From contig NW_025336598.1 of NCBI RefSeq assembly GCF_004798865.1, positions 13,996,904 to 14,060,903 on the forward strand: DNA of 64,000 nucleotides, read 5' to 3'. A program made the translations under genes and the position numbers. Of this stretch, positions 1 through 10,552 are shown piece by piece (within the stretch, counting starts at the first letter, position 1; each line of letters starts with the position of its first letter). A model generated the notes under the pieces. That model did not search any database and was not told the origin of the DNA. It saw only the letters and a list, made by a program, of their open reading frames with translations. Source of the stretch: Varanus komodoensis (lineage: Eukaryota; Chordata; Lepidosauria; Squamata; Varanidae).

Positions 1-2670
1 ATTATTTTAGTCATATTAATTCAGATTTATGTTTTATCTGCTGAATCTTTGGCACTTAAATATTACCTTATATCTCTTTTTTATTTACCAAATGCTACCT
101 AGTTTTATCTTAAGCTAGGATGGTGGAGGGGGTAACAGATTAGCTTTAGATTGTAGAGACTGTTTCAAATCCCTGCTCAAACGTGATATTTCATAGCTGA
201 CCATGAGTCAGTCTTTATCTGTTACTCCAACCTACCTTACAGCTTTGTTGTAATAATAGAACAGACAGGAAAGCACTCAACCTATGCTAATTTAAATATC
301 ATGGGGAACACTGGTAGGGCACTATATTAATCCTTCTTACAAGAGCCTTGTAAGTTAAATCACAATTATTCTTCATATACAGGGAGACTATGAATCTAAG
401 AAAATGACTGATTTCTCCTGGCATAACAGCCCATGGTGGGTAACTAGCCACAGTGGGTAGCATGTTGTTCAAATCCAGGCCAGTTCCTACAAGATAACTT
501 ATTTTAGTGCAGCTGCTGGCTTGTTCTAGGCTAGGGGGTTGTTTGACCCATGATGGGTTGGCATGTAGGCAGAGCCTGGGAGGCTAACATGGTCTGAGTG
601 CTAGCGAGCCATTCCATAAGAGTGGCAAAACCTCATGCCACTCTTTGTAGTTTCAACCATGCCACCACCAGTGACAAGACCTTCCCCCAAAGTCTGACTG
701 GAACTTAGGAATGACCAGTTCTTGTTCACTATCCTTTATTTTCAGCCCCAGAAAGTTGTGCCACAGTGTTTAGCATTTACTCTGCCTGCCTGCCTGCTTG
801 TGTTGGTCTCTTACAGATGTGCAAATGTGTACTTACAGCTATCCAGTATGTATAGTCTTGCCTTGCCAGATTCAGCTTTCAAAAGGAAATGACACAGGTA
901 AAAGATTGACAAAGCAAGGCTCCATATAGGCAAATTTGCAGACAGTTGTTTGCCAATGACCTAGGTGTTAGTTGAAAAGTAAAGGAGAAAAAGCAGTGAA
1001 AATAGATTCACCAAAAGGGGTTGGCAACAATATCACTCCCTTAGCAATGTAATCCTCTGGCTTTTAAGTATTGAACTAAGAATTTTCACTGTCCTATCAT
1101 TTTCGCACTCCCCTGAGCTTCCAGCTTTGGAAAGAATAGGCGGTATAAAGCGACTTCCCCTGTTTTTAGAGCACTTAATGTTGCTGTGAGTTCCTGACAG
1201 TTAGGGTGAGGGTGCTGGGGGGTGGGGGGACTCTATGGAAGTAACTAAATGGGATTGAGTGAATACACACCCTCTGGAGGATATAAATATCACTGGTCCT
1301 GGCACTCAATTTGCTCCATCCTTTTCTGCCTATTCTGAACTTTGATTTTAAAAAAAATCCTGTCAGATTATTCACACATTTTTTTGGACTGGGAAATATA
1401 TGCAAATGTAATAGCTAACAAGTAAATAGGGGGGAAATTTGTACCAAGTTAAGGGCAGGGTAGTACAAATTCTCATACAAGCAGTTACCACAGGTATGCA
1501 CATCCCCCCCGCCCCGCTGCCCATTTACCTCCCAGCCATTAAATTTGCATATATCTCCTAGTCCAAAAATATGTACCTTAAAAGAATTGAGGGATTGCAG
1601 TAATGGCAGCGATAAGTGCTCCAAAAAGAAGACTTGAAAAGTTAATCTCTTCTGTTTCTGGAAGAGCTGGAGACTTGGGAAAGTGATGAAAAAGTGGAAG
1701 ACATGGAGAACTGTCAATTCGGTTCTTGAAAGCCAGAGGATTATATTGCTGGGGGGGGTGGTGATATTGTTGTCACCACCTTTCAGTGAACCCACTTTCA
1801 CTGCTTTTTCCGCTTTACTTTTTTAGCTGACAGGTAGGCAATTGACAGCTAGCAATTGTGTGCCATTTTGTTGATATGCGCTCTCATCTGGTCAATTTCC
1901 ATCTCCGTTAACTACCATAGTTCCTTCCCTTTGGAAACAATTTACAAATAAAATCAAAATAATAAATTAACAACTAAAACAATATTTAATACAGAGTAGA
2001 CCTTTTATATAGGTGCGTCCATCAAGGTGGTAAATTTCTATGGATGCTTTTAAATGCTTCAGCCTATAGGGTTGGCACTATCAGACTCAAGGGAGAAAAT
2101 TATTCCATAATGGAAGGGCCCGCACTGGGAAGACCTTCTTCTGAGCATCCCTCGGAGCATCTCTCAGATGTTGATTGTAGTGTCAGTGTACATTGTGTTT
2201 GAGAGAGGTTCTCTATCAAGTTCTGCAAATAGCCTTCTACACAAGTGTCCTAGAGAGTGGCTTTTTTTTGCCACAGAACACATACCATAGGAAAATCATT
2301 TTAAAGCTGTGTGTGCATGCTAGCAATTGGAGGTTTCACATTCAACATAAGGACTCAAGAAGCACAAGAAACAATTAAAAATGACTATCCCTTCTTAAAC
2401 TAGTCTGACTGCAACTGTGGGTAGCTAAGGTGGCAATCTGTACTCTAGGCAGGAATTCTTCTGTCCTTTTGTTTCCAGACAAAGTGCTATAGAAATAATA
2501 AACATTAACTTGCCATTGTGATTCAGAAACAGATTTTATATGGCAATTTTCATGGCATTTGTCCATTTCCCTTACGTGCCACAAAAAGCCATAATAGTTG
2601 TACATGCAGAATATTTAAAATGTTGTTTATCCTGCTCTACTGTTTACAATAATTCAAAATGACTAACAAT
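1..2670. other. 5' flank of SLC34A2, no gene recognised
   Basis: No conserved protein or RNA seen. TATA-like strings occur at 1143-1148 (GGTATAAAG) and near 1280 (ATATAAATA), but no leader exon can be joined to the exon at 10441 with confidence. Homopolymers of G and C lie near 1214-1230, 1505-1516 and 1751-1760. Confidence 0.4.
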
Positions 2671-2900
2671 GAGCCAGTGTGGCATAGTAATTAAGAGAGT
2701 GGAACTGAGATTCAGGGGTTCTGGGTTTAGTCCCCACTCAGTCATGGACTCCCTGGGTGACTTTCAGTCAGTCACAGACTCAGCCCAACTTACTTCACAG
2801 GGATGTTGTTGTGGGGATAAGGTTAAGAGGGGAGAAATTATGTAAGCCACCTTGAGTTCCTTGAAAGGAAAGAGGCAAGATAGAAATATAATAAATAATG
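2671..2900 (+). repeat. tRNA-derived SINE
   Basis: Starts GAGCCAGTGTGGCATAGTAA, carries a tRNA-like B-box region around GGTTCTGGGTTTAGTCCC, then GTGACTTTCAGTCAGTCACA and CTTCACAGGGATGTTGTTGT, and ends in TAAGCCACCTTGAGTTCC with an AT-rich tail. Related copies lie at 46476, 47013, 56769 and 63345 (plus) and 18713, 36265 and 56430 (minus). Confidence 0.8.
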
Positions 2901-3830
2901 TGGTAACAATAAACAAAATGCAAAGACTGAGGATAATAATATAAACAAGCAAAAAAAAAAAAGAAAAGAAAAGATGATGACATATAACTGTCAGCTGAAA
3001 AGCAGGGGTTGTCCTCAGTCCCCAGCACAGCATGAAACACTTAGTACAACCAGTTGATCAGAAATAAATACTCAAGATAACAATAAATCACTTTAAAGTT
3101 AAGGAGAAAAACAAAAGAAGCAGAAACATAAGTACCTCATCAGTATGCCCCTCAAATTTTCCTCAAAAGCTGCTTCTCAACAAGGTGGCAAAACAGAATT
3201 AAAGGTGTGGCAGGAGAGGCTTCCTGGGGAAGGCTTTCCACAATGTTGAAACTATGGTTGAAAAATCCTTTATGTTAATCTGCGGTACCTCACTTGCCTG
3301 GAAAATCCAGTACAAGGCCTTTCTCTGATGTTGATCAGACAGTTAGGAAGGGAATGAGCAGAAGTAGGCAGTTGTCAGGCTCTGTCCAGCTCCCAACTCA
3401 TTAATGTTTAAAGGTAAGAATTAGGACCTTGACTTGGGTCCAGAAATGAATAGGCACCCAATCTGTATCAAAGTAGGACTTTAGTAATATGCACAATCTG
3501 GCCAACCTCAGATAACAACATTTTGAATCCATTGCAACAATCTTCCTCATCCTGGTAACCTCCAGATAAGTTGTTGTTGTTATGAATATTAAATTTTCAT
3601 ACTGCCCATAACCAAAGCTCTCTGGGCAGTTTGTAACAGAAAGCATAGAATCATACATTCAAGTCACCCATCCCTGCTTTAACTTCCAAGATTAGAATCA
3701 GACACTTCATGTTATACAAAAGGTGATACTGTAACTTTCATTGGCCATGTTGGCAGGAAATAATGAAAGTTGTAATACCATTGGACACCCAGTTGGGGAA
3801 GAATGAAATGCAGGCCCCTGTAGAAAGCAT
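2901..3830. other. Unclassified flank
   Basis: A-rich run near 2949-2976 at the SINE tail; otherwise no gene or repeat I can name. Confidence 0.35.
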
Positions 3831-3832
3831 TA

Positions 3833-4746
3833 CCGTATTTTTCGCTTTATAAGACACACTTTTTTCCCCCTCAAAAGTAAGGGGAAATGTCTGTGCGTCT
3901 TATAGAGCGAATGTGTGTGTGCCCGACACCCGGGATGCTGCAGGCCCATCTGCACCACGTGGCACCACCTGGCCAGCACACCCTCGGCGCACCCTGCTCC
4001 GCTCCCCTCCTCCGGCGCAGATGAGAGCTGTTAATCACAGGTTGGTGTGTGTTTTCAAATGGCAACCTGTCTTTTAATGAAGCCCATGGGGAAGTGATGG
4101 GGAATGTGCCTGTGATTATCAGGAAGCTTTCCATGGATCAGTTATCTGTTAGTTGATCAGACAATTTTTTTTTAAGATGATTTTGTAGAATAAACTTCAT
4201 ACACGAAGGTATGAAGTTTATTCTTCAAAGGCTACTTAGTCTGCTGTGTGTTTGATTTACCATACAATATCTCATTTTTTGTCAGAAGTTTTTTTCTATT
4301 ATTTACTAGTAGGGCAGCGTGGACATTATTGGCTTTTTTAGATTTGTTATTGAATTGTCTGCAGCAGCTCTTGTATAACTGGTGTAAATTGTGGATTCCT
4401 TCAATAATTCCACAACTGACTAAGAAAGTGATGTCAGTGATTGTGAGCAACAGAGCTTCATAAATTCTGACTCTAGTGATGATGAGTTCTATGGGTTCAA
4501 TGAAAACTAGAAGAGTACTCGAACTTTAATGTCTCTCTTTTGTTAATGACAGTGATGATGGTTCTTAATGCCACTGTTGACTGCTGTTCACTTTACAAGG
4601 TTGAAATATGGTATTACTGTATTCTGTTATAGTTTATTAAATAGTTTAGTAAACCATTTGATTCAGAATATTTTTTTCTTGTTTTCCTCCTCTAAAAACT
4701 AGGTGTGTCTTATGGTCAGGTGTGTCTTATAGAGCGAAAAATACGG
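3833..4746 (+). mobile_element. Non-autonomous DNA transposon with TA target site (probably Tc1/mariner or pogo type)
   Basis: Terminal inverted repeats begin CCGTATTTTTCGCTTTATAA and end with the mirrored AGAGCGAAAAATACGG; both are flanked by TA (3831-3832 and 4747-4748). A plus-strand remnant near 4470-4510 reads like an acidic transposase end (DSSDDEFYGFNEN then stop), which hints at pogo/Tigger ancestry but is weak. The segment 4020-4138 is shared with the element at 17479. It contains a 36-base near-perfect hairpin (4188-4223). Confidence 0.8.
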
Positions 4747-4748
4747 TA

Positions 4749-6120
4749 AATAGCCAGTTTTGAAGGGTTACTATCACTAGAGTTTTGCTCAGCAAGTATA
4801 GGGCCTTTATCACACACAAAGGTTGATCATTGATTTGGAAGTGCTTATGCACATTAAATGCTTTATATTTCTGTTTTCTCATCCCAGTCCATAAACGTTA
4901 TCATGAATTAAAAGCTCTTGTAGCATTTCCAAAGGAAGGTTAAGGTTAGGCTTTGAAACATCATTCTGTAATTTCTGTGGTCATGCAGGTGGTGACAGTA
5001 CCTTGGGAATGGCTTTAATATATGTAATCTATTATGTATTTGTTTTAATAATTTAAACCTGGCTTTAAATTACCATTGTAATGAAGGGGCAAATACTTAT
5101 CTTAAGGCTTGGTCAGGCTCATGCAGGCATTAAAAATCTTTCAAATAATGTGGTTCCAAACTGGTTTTAAATCAGCCCCTTAACTGAACCAGGAAATGAA
5201 TAGGCAGCTAAAGTAACTGATACAGGGAAAGTGTAATATAATCCGAGTACCTAACTTCCACAAGCTTCCCAGCTGTTTTGTTTTGTACCACTTGTAGCCT
5301 CTAAACAAGAGTACCCCTGATTAGGATGTATTATGTCATTTAACCAGGACATAACAAGGTATATGACATTGTGGCTTGGTTACCTTTCTCTTGATAGGGC
5401 CACAGCTGCTGAAGCAGCCAAAATTAGTAAACAAAACAAAAACCCAATCCTGGCTACTTACCATCTAGCCTTCCATAGACATCGAGTAAAGGAGCATTCT
5501 CAGAACAAGTAGCAGCGGGGAGTATGTTTGTTTGATCTAAACCTCCATCTAATTTAGCAGATTTCCGAGCCCACTGTACTTTAGCTTATTAGCTTTCATC
5601 CATTCCAATACTGGACCCCAAACATCAGTCCAAGTGTATATACATTACACATATCCATAATAACATGCACAGAGAAATTCTGTAATTCTGCAAGATAAAT
5701 AGTGTAATAAACCAGATGTCATTCTGAACGTACCTTTTGGGAGTACCGGTAGGCAACATAAAACAGTTCCCATACTCTGGGCTCCTTGAATACCTGAGAA
5801 GAATGTGCATGTATGAAGGTCATTAACTGCTTGCTGAGTTTATAAGTAGTTGTATAGAAAAATCTTGGCATTTTCTTTTCACAGAAATCACTTCTCCCAG
5901 TTTCATTTTACTTCGTCTGTTCCCCTGTAATTTTGGGGTTTTCTAAATTAGGTTGCTTTACTGTACTCATTTCAAGTACAGTTTGTTCTTTCATTGGGCT
6001 GTCATGGATGGCAAGTTATGAACACTGCTTTTTAGTCACACATAAATCTGTAATTTAAACTTTGTTGCATTATACTCGTCAGAGTACAAACACCATTTCT
6101 TACAGAAGAATACAGACTTG
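4749..6120. other. 5' flank, nothing recognised
   Basis: AT-rich sequence without coding potential, repeat ends or RNA-like structure that I can identify. Confidence 0.35.
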
Positions 6121-6163
6121 GAAGGCTTGCTAAAGAGCCCTGACATTCCCTGAGCCAGTAACA

Positions 6164-6357
6164 GCAAATCATGGGTTAATCAACCCACAATTTGCCATGG
6201 TGTGTCAGCCAGGTGTTTAAATATTCTACTTTGATTGCTATGTGATGTCCAAATCTGAACAGTATAGGCTAATCATGAGCCAGGCAACACTTGCCTTTTA
6301 ATTGAAATGATTAATCTCTGGTAAATTAATTGTGGGTTAATCAACCCATGATTTGCC
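6164..6357. repeat. Foldback (MITE-like) element
   Basis: Inverted arms at 6164-6192 and 6329-6357 match at 27 of 29 positions (GCAAATCATGGGTT then AATCAACCCACAATT). Each arm is itself partly palindromic. The outer element ends and any target duplication are not clear. Confidence 0.6.
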
Positions 6358-6439
6358 ACCACTACATGTGGAATGGGTGAAAGGGTCAACTAGAACTAGA
6401 ACATTAAAACAAAATACATTGTTTTAATGTATTTTGTAT

Positions 6440-6520
6440 TCGATGTTGTAAGCCGCCCCGAGGCCTTAGCAAGGGGCGGCATAGAAATGTTTTAATAAAT
6501 AAATAAATAAATAATAAACT
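6440..6520 (+). repeat. L2-type LINE 3' tail
   Basis: GTAAGCCGCCCCGAGGCC, then GGGGCGGCATAGAAATG and (TAAA)n. The same hairpin-plus-(TAAA)n ending closes the longer L2 copies in this window. Confidence 0.75.
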
Positions 6521-7111
6521 ATTAAAAGAAATTCAGCTTATGCATGCTCCAGCAGTCAGGTACTTTTAAGACCACTAATTTTAATGACAAAAAAATTCCA
6601 GACATACTTTGTTCACTTACTGAAACCAGTGGAACTTAAATGTGCTTACCTTGGGTTCAATAATTACTGTTCCACTCCTATACATAAAACAAAATGTGTC
6701 CTTAAATGAGGAGCACCATGGCTGCAGGCAGGTATGGAAAAAGGTTGTATGGCTACAGGCTCAGAGAATTAGGAGAGAGAGAGAGATGAAGATTGTGGCT
6801 TTTCTATACAAGATTCATTGTGTGCTCATTGCACAAGAAACCAAGGACTCAGGCTAGAGCCATAGACAGCCTCCCTCCCTCTTACTGTATTTCCGTTTGG
6901 GGCTTCAAAGAAGTGAATGGAGAATCAATTATTTTCTCATAAGCAGCAGATGCTCCTATAGACCTGTTGCTAACTCCAAGAGTAGACCTGTAGAATATGT
7001 AATATATTTTAGTGAACTGTTAGTGTCAGAAATATATAAGTGGAATAAAGTGAATTATGTACTTTTAAGTTCATAAGCCTTTACAACCTTTTAATGACCA
7101 CTATCCTTTCC
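6521..7111. other. 5' flank, nothing recognised
   Basis: Only a short GA-rich run (near 6772-6786). No gene or classifiable repeat. Confidence 0.3.
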
Positions 7112-9070
7112 AGTTGATATGGCTGGCACTCCTGTTGGAGCTCAGGTCGCTCTGCAAAATGCAGAAATGACCCGAGCGGTTGACATGATTGCACCTAAAT
7201 GCCCTCTGCCTTCTGGCAGAGCTTGTGCAGTGCTATGATATACTTCTGGGCTGCAAGCGATGAAGCAGACTGCGAAAAGCCTTGAGTGTGGGTGGAGGAA
7301 AATTCATGCAGAAACTGATCGAACACAAGTAACACCTCATTATCGAGCCTACTTTGTGAAAGCATCACATCCTCATAGTGTTATCTGGAAGAGCTAGTTC
7401 ATGGCCTGTTGCAATCTGGGTCCAAATTAATTCTGTCAAGCCCTCAATTGCCCGCTGCAACAAATATGCACAACATTTTGAGGGTAAAATCGCTCAGATC
7501 CATCATGAATTGAACTCCAAGGTTAATGTTAGTCGTGTAAGGGAGGTATCTAGTGTATGATCTTATCTGATCTTGTTGGGTAGGTTTCAATTGTTGAAGC
7601 CTGAAGATGTGCTTGGAGAAGTTCATCCCACCACCTGCATACTCAATCTTTGCTTTTCCTGGTCATCACTGTCTCTCTGAGGGAGGGTCTGGTTCCCTCT
7701 CCTTTGAATCAGGCCCCACTTGAAAAGGGCAAGTCTGGACCCAGAGGATGTCTCCTAGTATAGACCAGTGGCTAACATCCCTTTTTGGGGCAAGGTGCTT
7801 GAGCAGGTGGTGGCTGGACAACTCCAGGCATTCTTGGAGGAAACTGACCATCTCCATCCTTTTCAGTCCGTTTTCAGACCTGGTTTTGGAACAGAAACTG
7901 CCTTGGTCACCCTGTATGATGACCTTTGCCAAGAGAGCAACAAAGTTAGTTACTTCTCTTGGACTTCTCAGCAGCTTTCGATACCATCAACCTTCTGTAT
8001 TATTATCCTTCTGTATAGATAATTATACATTATCCTTCTGTATAGGTTGGCCGAGTTGAGAGTAGGAGGCCCTGCTTTGCAGTGGTTCTGTTCCTACTTG
8101 GCTGGCTGGTTCCAGAAGGTGGTGCTGTGGGATTGTGGCTCTGCACCATGGCAATTATGCCATGGAATTCAACAGGGTTGCATTTTATCCCCCATGTTGT
8201 TTAACATCTACACGAAACTGCTGGAAGAGGTCAGCTGGAGGTTAAGGCTGAGGTGTCACCAGTATTCTGATGACACCATCTGTTCAGGTGAGTGATATTT
8301 GCTCTGTTCTGGATGGAGTTGCACTCCTCCTAAGGGACAGAGTACATAGCTTGGGAGTACTCCTTAACCCAGAGCTATCCCTGAAATTCCAGATGGCTTC
8401 TGTGGCAGAAAGTTCTTTCCACCAGCTGAGGCTGGTCCATCAGCTGCATCCTCACCTGGATGGACAGAGCCTGGCAACAGTAACCCATGCACTGGTAACC
8501 TCCCATTTGGACTATTATAATGTGCTTTACCTGAGGCTGGATACTTTAGTTGGTACAAAATGGTGCAGCCAGTTTACTGATTGGGACCAGCAGAGATGAA
8601 CATATAACACCGGTCCTATACCAGTTTCACTGGCTACTGATTGAAGTTCAGGCCTGACTTAAGGTGTTGACAATGACATATAAAACCCTAAACAGTTTAG
8701 GTCCTGGATATATAAAAGGATATCTCCTTCCATATACTCCTGCCTTATCTTCATCTTATGTTCATCTGTGGAGGTTCTTCTCTAAGAGCCACCCCTTGAG
8801 GGAGGTGAGGAGGGCTGTTACTAGGAGAAGGGCCTTTTCAGTGATAGCCCCCAAATTGTGGAACATGCTCCTCAGAGAGGTTTGCCTGGCATCAACCCTT
8901 TATTCATTCCAGCACCAGGCCAAACCTTTTTGTTTGCCCAGTTTTTTAATTGTTAGTCGTAATATATATATGTGTGTGTGCATAATCTATTGTACTTTAA
9001 CTTCCTTGTAAACTGTCTTGAATTTTTAAATATAAAACAGTATAGAATTTTTTAAAATAAATAAACAAAC
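7112..9070 (+). mobile_element. 5'-truncated L2 LINE with decayed reverse transcriptase
   Basis: Broken frames match the L2 at 47-51 kb: AEMTRAVDMIAPKCPLP (end of endonuclease), ANIPFWGKVLEQVVAGQLQA, HPFQSVFRPGFGTETALVTL, GIQQGCILSPMLFNIYTKLL, QYSDD (catalytic YxDD box, near 8255-8275) and LRLVHQLHPHLDGQSLATVT. Ends in a TAAA/CAAA-type tail near 9058-9080. Several stops and frameshifts; not active. Confidence 0.9.
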
Positions 9071-10440
9071 AGACAAACAATCCTTAACTAGGCTACTCCT
9101 TACTCTCTTTGAGCACCCTGACATCTTTAAAGTTAATACAGTTAGGGTTCCAAGAATTTTTTATTTAAAGGATTGTCAAAAGAGGTATTTGTGCTCTTGA
9201 AAAATTCACCCTAAGCAAAGACGGATTTTGTGTTGGATAAGCCAGGTGGGTCAGATAGCTGTACTTTGGAGTGATACCAATTGTAAAGGAGGGTGTCAGC
9301 TACCAGTATTTCAGCTTTTGAAACCAGACACGTTCCCATCCTAACAAGAGATTCTCATTTTTTCATGGAAGTTGCCACATAATTGCAAATTAAAGAGGCT
9401 GTTTTTAAACACTTAGGTGGGGCTGAATAATGCTCTATGAAGAGCAATTATTTCATTGGCTCCACCCTAGCTTACGTTCCTGGTCTCAAGGGTTGAACCT
9501 CATGCAATTTACTATTGCTGTGAAAGATGTGGAGAAGGGCTAGATTTCAAAACAACCAGAAAAACTTTGCTTGTCAGCAGTTACATATTATATTCATTGG
9601 AATAATATTCCTGTGCATAGTCACTTTCATTATGAATTATTCATGTTTAGAACTACCTCCAAACATTTGACTGTGGTTTATGAAGCTGGCTTATTTCAAT
9701 AAACCATTGTTAAAAGTAAGATTGCTTTTCTGCACCTTGGCCGAATGCTTCTTACTTGTATTGTCTTTGCTTTCCCAGTTAATGCATTAAAAATTAATTT
9801 GGTTTTCTGTATTTGCATGAGCCTGGAGCTATATAATTGAGATAACAGTGAGGAAAGGAGGTGGGAAAGGTGATTGGAGCATGAGAAAGTATAAAGGATG
9901 CAACTGGTTCCCCTTTTGTGACCTTTGGCATGCACAAGAACACAACTGTGCCTATCACTGTGTACATTAATTATGTCAGATAAGGGCAGTTTCCTGAGGT
10001 TTCAATTTGTAAAATATATGCTAAGCCAAAAAGCATTATAACAAATGAAATAGTTGGCTCCTATATAAATTAGATACACACACAATTTTCTATACTATTG
10101 TGTTTTTATTACTGGTGTGTTGACTGGAAACAGTGGATAATAGCAAGAAACTGTTCCTTTAGCAATCTAGTATTTGCTAGACTAAAGGGTCCAGATCACT
10201 TTGAGGCCCAGATATTTTTGGTACCTAACAGATCCCTGCTTTATTAGAGTCAACTATCATTCATAATATAGTATGTGAAGTTTTTTATCACATATATTTT
10301 TGCTTCGGTGGAATTTTTTTAAAAAATGGTATTTTGATAATACATTTCAGAGAATGTATTCATTTAGCTTTGGACAAATGTTGTGTTGCCTGTTTTTTGA
10401 TGCATCTTCTCTTTTCTACCTATCACTATTCCTGCTACAG
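9071..10440. other. Upstream of the first coding exon, probably intron 1
   Basis: No ORF or repeat with a clear identity. It ends in the pyrimidine-rich tract and CTGCTACAG acceptor of coding exon 1, so at least this stretch is likely intronic. Confidence 0.45.
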
Positions 10441-10552
10441 GACATGGCTCCGTGGCCTGAACTAGAAGACGCAGACACAAACAAGTATATCAAAGAGCCT
10501 TCCTCCAATCAAAACCAAGAAATGTCTGAAAAAGAGATGAAAAATCCAAAAG
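10441..10552 (+). CDS. SLC34A2: SLC34A2 coding exon 1 (start codon)
   Basis: Acceptor CTGCTACAG ends at 10440, so the exon carries three untranslated bases before the ATG at 10444. It encodes [19 protein letters not shown] and further polar residues of the cytoplasmic N-terminus, and leaves in phase 1 at donor AG|GTAAAA. The start is chosen because MAPWPEL matches the known NaPi-IIb N-terminus, and because the acceptor just upstream shows that the leader lies in a separate upstream exon. Confidence 0.93.

Noticed and set aside
1130-1320. A SLC34A2 promoter and leader exon
   Set aside because: TATA-like strings are present, but no leader can be tied to the exon at 10441 from sequence alone; RNA data would be needed.
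4188-4223. A site-specific recombination site like loxP
   Set aside because: Only the arm-spacer-arm layout is similar; sequence and spacer length differ, and no recombinase context exists.
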